From assembly GCA_013812265.1 (NCBI GenBank), contig JACCTQ010000216.1, forward strand, positions 1 through 9,758: a stretch of DNA of 9,758 nucleotides. The letters run 5' to 3'. This document shows positions 6,179-9,758 of this stretch, in pieces. The stretch is from Actinomycetota bacterium (GTDB taxonomy: Bacteria; Actinomycetota; Thermoleophilia; Gaiellales; Gaiellaceae). A program made the position numbers and the translations under genes. The notes below the pieces were generated by a model, which saw only the letters and a program-made list of their open reading frames with translations, did not search any database and was not told where the DNA came from. Each line of letters begins with the position of its first letter. Positions within the stretch are counted from its first letter, which is position 1.

Positions 6179-6865
6179 TTAGGGGGACTTCGGCGTCCGG
6201 GTTCGGTTGACCAGCCGGTCGAGATGAGCCTCGAACCGCGTCAGGAGCTTCTGTGCCTGCGCCGCGGTCAGCTTGTTCGCCGCGACAGCCTTCTCCAATT
6301 GGCTCTTGAAGGCGCCGAGGATGGCGGCCTTGAGTCCGTCGACGGACTTCCCCTGGGCGGTCGCGAGCTGCGCCAGCGACTTGCCCGACTGCAGCCCGGC
6401 CTTGAGCTGTCGGCGGTCGAGGCCGATGTAGGCCGCAGCCGCCTTCAGCACGACCTTGCCGGCGGCGTGCTTGTGCTTGCCGGCCTTCGCCGTGCCGGTG
6501 CGGTTGATGAGCCGGTCGAGCTTCGACTCGAGACGCGTCAGTCGCTGAGCCGCCTGAGCCGACGTGATCTTGCCGTCGGACACGCCCTTCGCGAGCCGCG
6601 CCTGGAGGGCCGACAGGATGGCCGCTTTCAGACCCGCGACCGACTTGCCCTGCGCGGTCGCGATCTGCGCGAGCGACTGACCGCCGCGAAGACTCGTCAT
6701 GAGCTGCTTCTTGTCGAGGCCGAGGTAGGTGGCTGCAGCCTTGAAGACGACCGCTCCGCCTCCTTTGCCCTTTCGAGCGGCGTCGGCCTGACCCGTGACC
6801 TGCCCGACGCCAAAGGAGAGGGCAACCACGAGAGCAAGGGCCGCTGCAACACGCTTCACCATCAT
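6179..6865 (-). CDS. Secreted lysine-rich protein of two 85-residue repeats, function unknown
   Basis: A 228-residue protein I cannot assign to a named family with confidence. It begins with a clear Sec signal peptide: MMVKR, a hydrophobic core of about 15 residues, then a likely cleavage site after QADA (about residue 29). A Lys/Gly-rich linker follows. The mature part is two copies of an 85-residue unit, residues 39-123 and 138-222. They align without gaps and share 53 of 85 residues by my count, separated by a basic linker (KAGKHKHAAGK). Each unit looks mainly helical and contains SLAQ[IL]ATAQGKSV.GLKAAIL and ends LDRL[IV]NRT. The middle segment recalls the helical part of LysM-like or DUF2680-like secreted proteins, but this is only a resemblance. 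Start: ATG 6865, with AAAGGA 6 bases upstream; the frame extends to 6910 but that part precedes the ribosome site. No catalytic motif or cysteine is seen. It may be a cell-surface or exported structural or binding protein. Confidence 0.8.
   Translation of the reverse strand: MMVKRVAAALALVVALSFGVGQVTGQADAARKGKGGGAVVFKAAATYLGLDKKQLMTSLRGGQSLAQIATAQGKSVAGLKAAILSALQARLAKGVSDGKITSAQAAQRLTRLESKLDRLINRTGTAKAGKHKHAAGKVVLKAAAAYIGLDRRQLKAGLQSGKSLAQLATAQGKSVDGLKAAILGAFKSQLEKAVAANKLTAAQAQKLLTRFEAHLDRLVNRTRTPKSP
6200..6454 (-). repeat. Second copy of the 85-residue unit in the secreted protein
   Basis: Encodes residues 138-222 of the secreted protein. It is a direct repeat of 6497-6751, offset by exactly 297 bases, with no insertions or deletions at the protein level and 53 of 85 residues identical by hand count. 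The best conserved core is ATAQGKSV.GLKAAIL; the helix-ending LDRL.NRT is also kept. Confidence 0.85.
6497..6751 (-). repeat. First copy of the 85-residue unit in the secreted protein
   Basis: Encodes residues 39-123 of the secreted protein and pairs with the copy at 6200-6454. Differences are mostly conservative (I/L, K/R, S/A), suggesting an old internal duplication kept under selection rather than a recent copy. Confidence 0.85.
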
Positions 6866-6870
6866 CGAAG

Positions 6871-6877
6871 TTCCTTT
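6871..6877 (-). promoter_or_regulatory. Ribosome binding site of the secreted repeat protein
   Basis: On the minus strand AAAGGAA lies 5 bases before ATG 6865 (8 before the second ATG at 6862). It is the clearest Shine-Dalgarno-like site in the window and decides the start against the upstream ATG at 6910. A promoter for this gene should lie in the A/T-richer stretch around 6926-6958, where TATGAC (minus, 6926-6931) is a weak -10 candidate without a matching -35. Confidence 0.6.
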
Positions 6878-6958
6878 CGTTTGAGTTGAGACGTCCGGAT
6901 GAGACCACAACTCCCCGCGAAAAGCGTCATACCCACGTAAAAGATTTGTAGATCTAAC

Positions 6959-6979
6959 GGGGGAACGCGTAGTTCCCCC
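6959..6979. other. Perfect inverted repeat upstream of the secreted-protein gene
   Basis: GGGGGAAC (6959-6966) and GTTCCCCC (6972-6979) form a perfect 8-bp dyad around gcgta. It lies about 94 bases upstream of the secreted-protein start and about 120 bases downstream of the ileS stop on the same strand. It could be the ileS terminator: on the minus strand a stretch including AAATCTTTTA follows, but not a true T-run. It could equally be a protein-binding operator for the downstream gene. The sequence alone does not decide. Confidence 0.5.
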
Positions 6980-7039
6980 ATTCGCCCCCCATCCTTTGCG
7001 GTGACGGCGAGGCGAATGTCTGTGAGTCTCCCGCCGAGC

Positions 7040-7061
7040 AGAGCCCGGCTCCGGCGGCTCT
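7040..7061. terminator. Weak stem-loop just downstream of ileS
   Basis: AGAGCC (7040-7045) can pair with GGCTCT (7056-7061) around a 10-base GC-rich loop, about 40 bases after the ileS stop. The stem is only 6 bp with no T-run, and such pairs are common by chance in this base composition. Listed as a possible ileS terminator only. The rest of 6980-7099 shows no gene. Confidence 0.2.
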
Positions 7062-7099
7062 TGTGCCGACTCCTACCCGCGGGAAAGACCGAAGCTCCT

Positions 7100-9758
7100 T
7101 TACGCCTTTGCGATCACCGGCGCCTCGGCTTCCGGCGACAACTTGATGTGTACCGCCAGCACCTCTCGCTTGATCCAGTCCTCGTGTGCGAGCAGGTCGG
7201 TGTCCGATTCCGGAAGCGTCACCTCGATGCGGTCGGTGAGCTCGAAGTCCTGCTCGCGCCGCATGCCGTTCAGTACGTGGATGAGGTCGAGAACACGGCC
7301 CTCACGTCGAAGCTCGTCGTCCAGCGTCGTGGCGAGCGCAACGGTGATCCCGTCCTCGGCGGCGAGTGCCCAGCCCTCCGCCGCGCTCCGCTCCACGAGT
7401 ACCTCGCCGGGCTCGAGCACGTGTCCAGCGACCGCGATCCGCCCGCCCTCCAGCTCCTCGAACCGACCTTCGGCCAGCTGTCCCCGGACCTCCGCGAGCG
7501 CCCTTCCGAGCTTTGGCCCGAGCACCGGGAGATTCGGTCTGACGTTCAGGCGGCTCGCCTCCACCGGGCCGAACTCGACCTCCTTGACGCGGAGCTCGTC
7601 CCTGATCTCGTTCACGTGCTCCGAGGCTCCGTTCATGCCCTGGACGACGAGTCGCCGCAGGGGCTGCCGTAGCTTGAGATTGGCCTGGGCACGGGCCTGG
7701 CGGCCAAGCTCCACCACGCGCCGCACTTGGGCCACATCGCGGAGCAGCGCCTCGTCGAGCGGCCGCTCGCGGATGTCCGGCCACCCCGCCAGGAAGACCG
7801 ACCGAGGCGCTCCGTCACACGGATCGGCGACGAGCCTGACCCACAGGTGCTCGGCGAGAAAGGGCATCACTGGAGCGATCACCCGAAGCGCCTGCGCCAG
7901 CGCGTACCAGAGCGTGCGAAACGCCCCGTCGTCAAACGCATAGAAGCGCCGGCGGGACCGCCGGATGTACCAGTTCGAGAGATCGTCGACGAAGCGCTCG
8001 AACGCCTTGACGACGGCGGGAGTCCAGAAACGCTCGTAAGCCGCCTCGGCCTCCTGCGCCAGGGCGTGCGTGCGATTGACGAGCCACCGGTCGAGCGGCC
8101 GGAGGTCGCCGGCGAACGGGTCGGCCAGATCCTCGTACCGCGGCCGGAAGCCCTCGATGTTCGCGTACGTGACGAAGAAGCCGGCCGAGTTCCAGAGTGT
8201 CAGCAGCCGCCGCTTGACGTCGTCCGCCATTCCGTAGCCGAAGCGGAGCGGCTGGCTGGGCGCCTGCTCACAGAAAAGCCACCGGGCGACATCCGCGCCC
8301 ATGCGCTCGAGCGCATCGTTCAGCTCGATGGAGTTGCCCCAGGACTTGTGCATCTCCCGGCCCGTCTCGTCGAGCACCTTCTCGTAGGTCAGGACCTGGC
8401 GGTAGGGCGAGCGGCCCTCGAGCGTGATGGCCATGAAGCTCGTCGAGTAGAACCAGAGCCGGATCTGCTCGCGCATCTCGGACACCCAGTCGGCCGGGAA
8501 CCAGCGCTCCCAGTAGGCGTGATCCGGAAGGTCGGCGCCGGACAGACCCTGCGAAGCGCCGTTCGCATACCCGTGCGGGATCCGCTCCGGACTTTTCCAG
8601 CCAAGCGTCGAGAAATGGACGATGCCCGCATCCAGCCAGGCGTCCCCCACCTCTGGGATCCGCTCGACCTCGCCGCCACAGCGCTCGCAGCGAATCCTGA
8701 CGGCGTCGATCCACGGGCGGTGCAGCTCGCGCAAGCCTTCGAGGCCCGACACGGCTCGCTCATCGAGTTCGGCGCGCGACCCGACCATGTTCAGATGCCC
8801 GCAGCCGCACGGATAGATCGGCAACGGCAGGCCGAAGTAGCGCTTGCGCGAGATGTTCCAGTCGCCCATGTTGCGCAGCCAGTCGTCCATCCGCTTCGCG
8901 TACTGGGGCGGGGTCCACTCGACGGTGGCGTTCGCGTCCAGCATCGGAGCGCGAATCTCGTCCGCCGAGATGAACCAGTCGTCCACGACCCGGAAGACCA
9001 GGGGCGTCGAGCAGCGCCAGCAGATCGGGTAGCGATGGACGATGGTGCCGGAGTCGAGGAGGAGACCGCGCTCGCTGAGAGAAGCGATCACCGGCGCCGC
9101 CACCTCGTCTGTGGACAGCCCTTCGAGGTCACCGTAGCCGGCGACCATGCGACCGGCCTCGCTGATCGGCACGAGCACCGGGAGACCGTGAACGCGCGAG
9201 AGCTCGAAGTCCTCCGCGCCGCACCCGGGCGCGATGTGCACGATGCCCGTGCCCTCGTCCATCGAGACGTCTTCCCAGGGGATCACTCGGTGCCGCACGG
9301 CGTCCTGCGCGGCCAGGTCGTCGAACGGCCCCTCGTACTCGAGCCCGACGAGATCCTCTCCGGCCACGCGGCGCACGTAGCGCTCTTCGGGGAAGCGCTC
9401 GACGGCGAGCCAGCGGCCGTCCTCGGTCAGCCCGTACTCGGCGTCGGGCTTCACCGCGGCGGCAACGTTGGCCGGCAACGTCCAGGGGGTCGTCGTCCAG
9501 ACGACGATCGCCTCGCCGTCGCGCCCGGTGAGCGGGAAGCGAACGTAGAGCGATGGGTGCTCGAGCTCGATGTACTTGTCCTCGCCCGCTTGCTCGTGCT
9601 GGGAGAGCGACGTGCCGCAACGAGGGCACCACTGGGTCGAGCGGTGCCCCTTGTACAACCAGCCCCGCTCGTGCACCGTCTTCAGGAAGCCCCAGATGTA
9701 CTCGATGTTGGTGTCCGAGAAGGTGTAGTAGTCGTTGTCCCAGTCCATCCACATTCCG
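7100..9758 (-). CDS. ileS: Isoleucyl-tRNA synthetase, C-terminal ~885 residues (N-terminus outside window)
   Basis: A class I aminoacyl-tRNA synthetase charging tRNA-Ile. The frame is open from the right edge (GMWMDWDNDYYTF) to TAA at 7100-7102. In order: the post-HIGH segment TQWCPRCGTSL; the CP1 editing domain with TTPWTLPAN and DEGTGIVHIAPGCGAEDF, which hydrolyses mischarged valine; CWRCSTPLVFR; DWNISRKRYFGLPLPIY; a zinc region CGCGH...CERCGG; the signature loop EMHKSWGN at 8333-8356, replacing KMSKS; then an anticodon-binding domain (LSNWYIRRSRRRFY...LAEHLW) and a C-terminal domain with RREGRVLDLIHVLNGMRREQDFELTDRI. This tail, and the absence of a C-terminal CxxC zinc finger, fit the long eukaryote-like type-2 IleRS of about 1,030-1,070 residues. 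About 150 residues, including HIGH, are missing to the right. IleRS rather than ValRS or LeuRS is chosen from the WMDWDNDYYT and editing-domain motifs. The stop is followed by about 230 bases without a gene before the secreted-protein start. Confidence 0.94.
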   Translation of the reverse strand, partial: GMWMDWDNDYYTFSDTNIEYIWGFLKTVHERGWLYKGHRSTQWCPRCGTSLSQHEQAGEDKYIELEHPSLYVRFPLTGRDGEAIVVWTTTPWTLPANVAAAVKPDAEYGLTEDGRWLAVERFPEERYVRRVAGEDLVGLEYEGPFDDLAAQDAVRHRVIPWEDVSMDEGTGIVHIAPGCGAEDFELSRVHGLPVLVPISEAGRMVAGYGDLEGLSTDEVAAPVIASLSERGLLLDSGTIVHRYPICWRCSTPLVFRVVDDWFISADEIRAPMLDANATVEWTPPQYAKRMDDWLRNMGDWNISRKRYFGLPLPIYPCGCGHLNMVGSRAELDERAVSGLEGLRELHRPWIDAVRIRCERCGGEVERIPEVGDAWLDAGIVHFSTLGWKSPERIPHGYANGASQGLSGADLPDHAYWERWFPADWVSEMREQIRLWFYSTSFMAITLEGRSPYRQVLTYEKVLDETGREMHKSWGNSIELNDALERMGADVARWLFCEQAPSQPLRFGYGMADDVKRRLLTLWNSAGFFVTYANIEGFRPRYEDLADPFAGDLRPLDRWLVNRTHALAQEAEAAYERFWTPAVVKAFERFVDDLSNWYIRRSRRRFYAFDDGAFRTLWYALAQALRVIAPVMPFLAEHLWVRLVADPCDGAPRSVFLAGWPDIRERPLDEALLRDVAQVRRVVELGRQARAQANLKLRQPLRRLVVQGMNGASEHVNEIRDELRVKEVEFGPVEASRLNVRPNLPVLGPKLGRALAEVRGQLAEGRFEELEGGRIAVAGHVLEPGEVLVERSAAEGWALAAEDGITVALATTLDDELRREGRVLDLIHVLNGMRREQDFELTDRIEVTLPESDTDLLAHEDWIKREVLAVHIKLSPEAEAPVIAKA

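Noticed and set aside
6200..6751. The duplicated DNA as an insertion, transposon or CRISPR-like repeat
   Set aside because: The repeat is in frame within one protein, diverged mainly by conservative substitutions, with no terminal inverted repeats, spacers or transposase.
6959..6979. LexA/SOS box reading of the GAAC...GTTC dyad
   Set aside because: The Gram-positive type LexA site has a 4-base spacer between GAAC and GTTC; here it is 5, and no SOS gene is adjacent.

Overview
The window looks like an ordinary chromosomal stretch from a GC-rich bacterium. I infer an actinobacterium-like organism, possibly Thermoleophilia/Gaiella-type. The reasons are strong G/C bias at third codon positions, GTG starts with little or no Shine-Dalgarno, a tRNA without an encoded CCA, a long type-2-style IleRS and a soluble multi-GAF histidine kinase. 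The lineage is inferred from style only; nothing in the sequence fixes it.

Layout from left to right. (1) The C-terminal two thirds of an NADPH-dependent FMN reductase (+) enters from the left edge and ends in a hairpin. (2) A tRNA-Pro(TGG) gene lies convergent to it (-). (3) A ten-helix EamA/DMT-family permease (+) follows. (4) A two-gene signalling operon is read on the minus strand: a large soluble sensor kinase (four GAF-like domains, one PAS, HisKA, HATPase) followed by a receiver-only response regulator, joined by an ATGA stop/start overlap. (5) ispH (+), the last enzyme of the MEP isoprenoid pathway, is divergent from the kinase. (6) A small secreted, lysine-rich protein (-) is made of two copies of an 85-residue unit; I cannot assign it to a family with confidence. 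It is convergent to ispH across a perfect 12-bp stem-loop. (7) Isoleucyl-tRNA synthetase (-) runs off the right edge and lacks its N-terminus with the HIGH motif.

How the genes work together: the kinase and receiver are clearly one phosphorelay unit and probably act in the cytoplasm, because the kinase has no membrane segment. Its missing output partner must be elsewhere. ispH, ileS and tRNA-Pro are housekeeping genes. The permease, the reductase and the secreted repeat protein have no evident functional link to the rest. There is no sign of mobile elements, phage, CRISPR or recent transfer. Every intergenic gap is shorter than 300 bases. I found no convincing undescribed multi-gene system. 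The items most worth a look are the duplicated secreted protein, the kinase/receiver pair, a recurring -10-like motif placed for leaderless translation, and the unusual KMSKS and zinc-knuckle forms of the IleRS.
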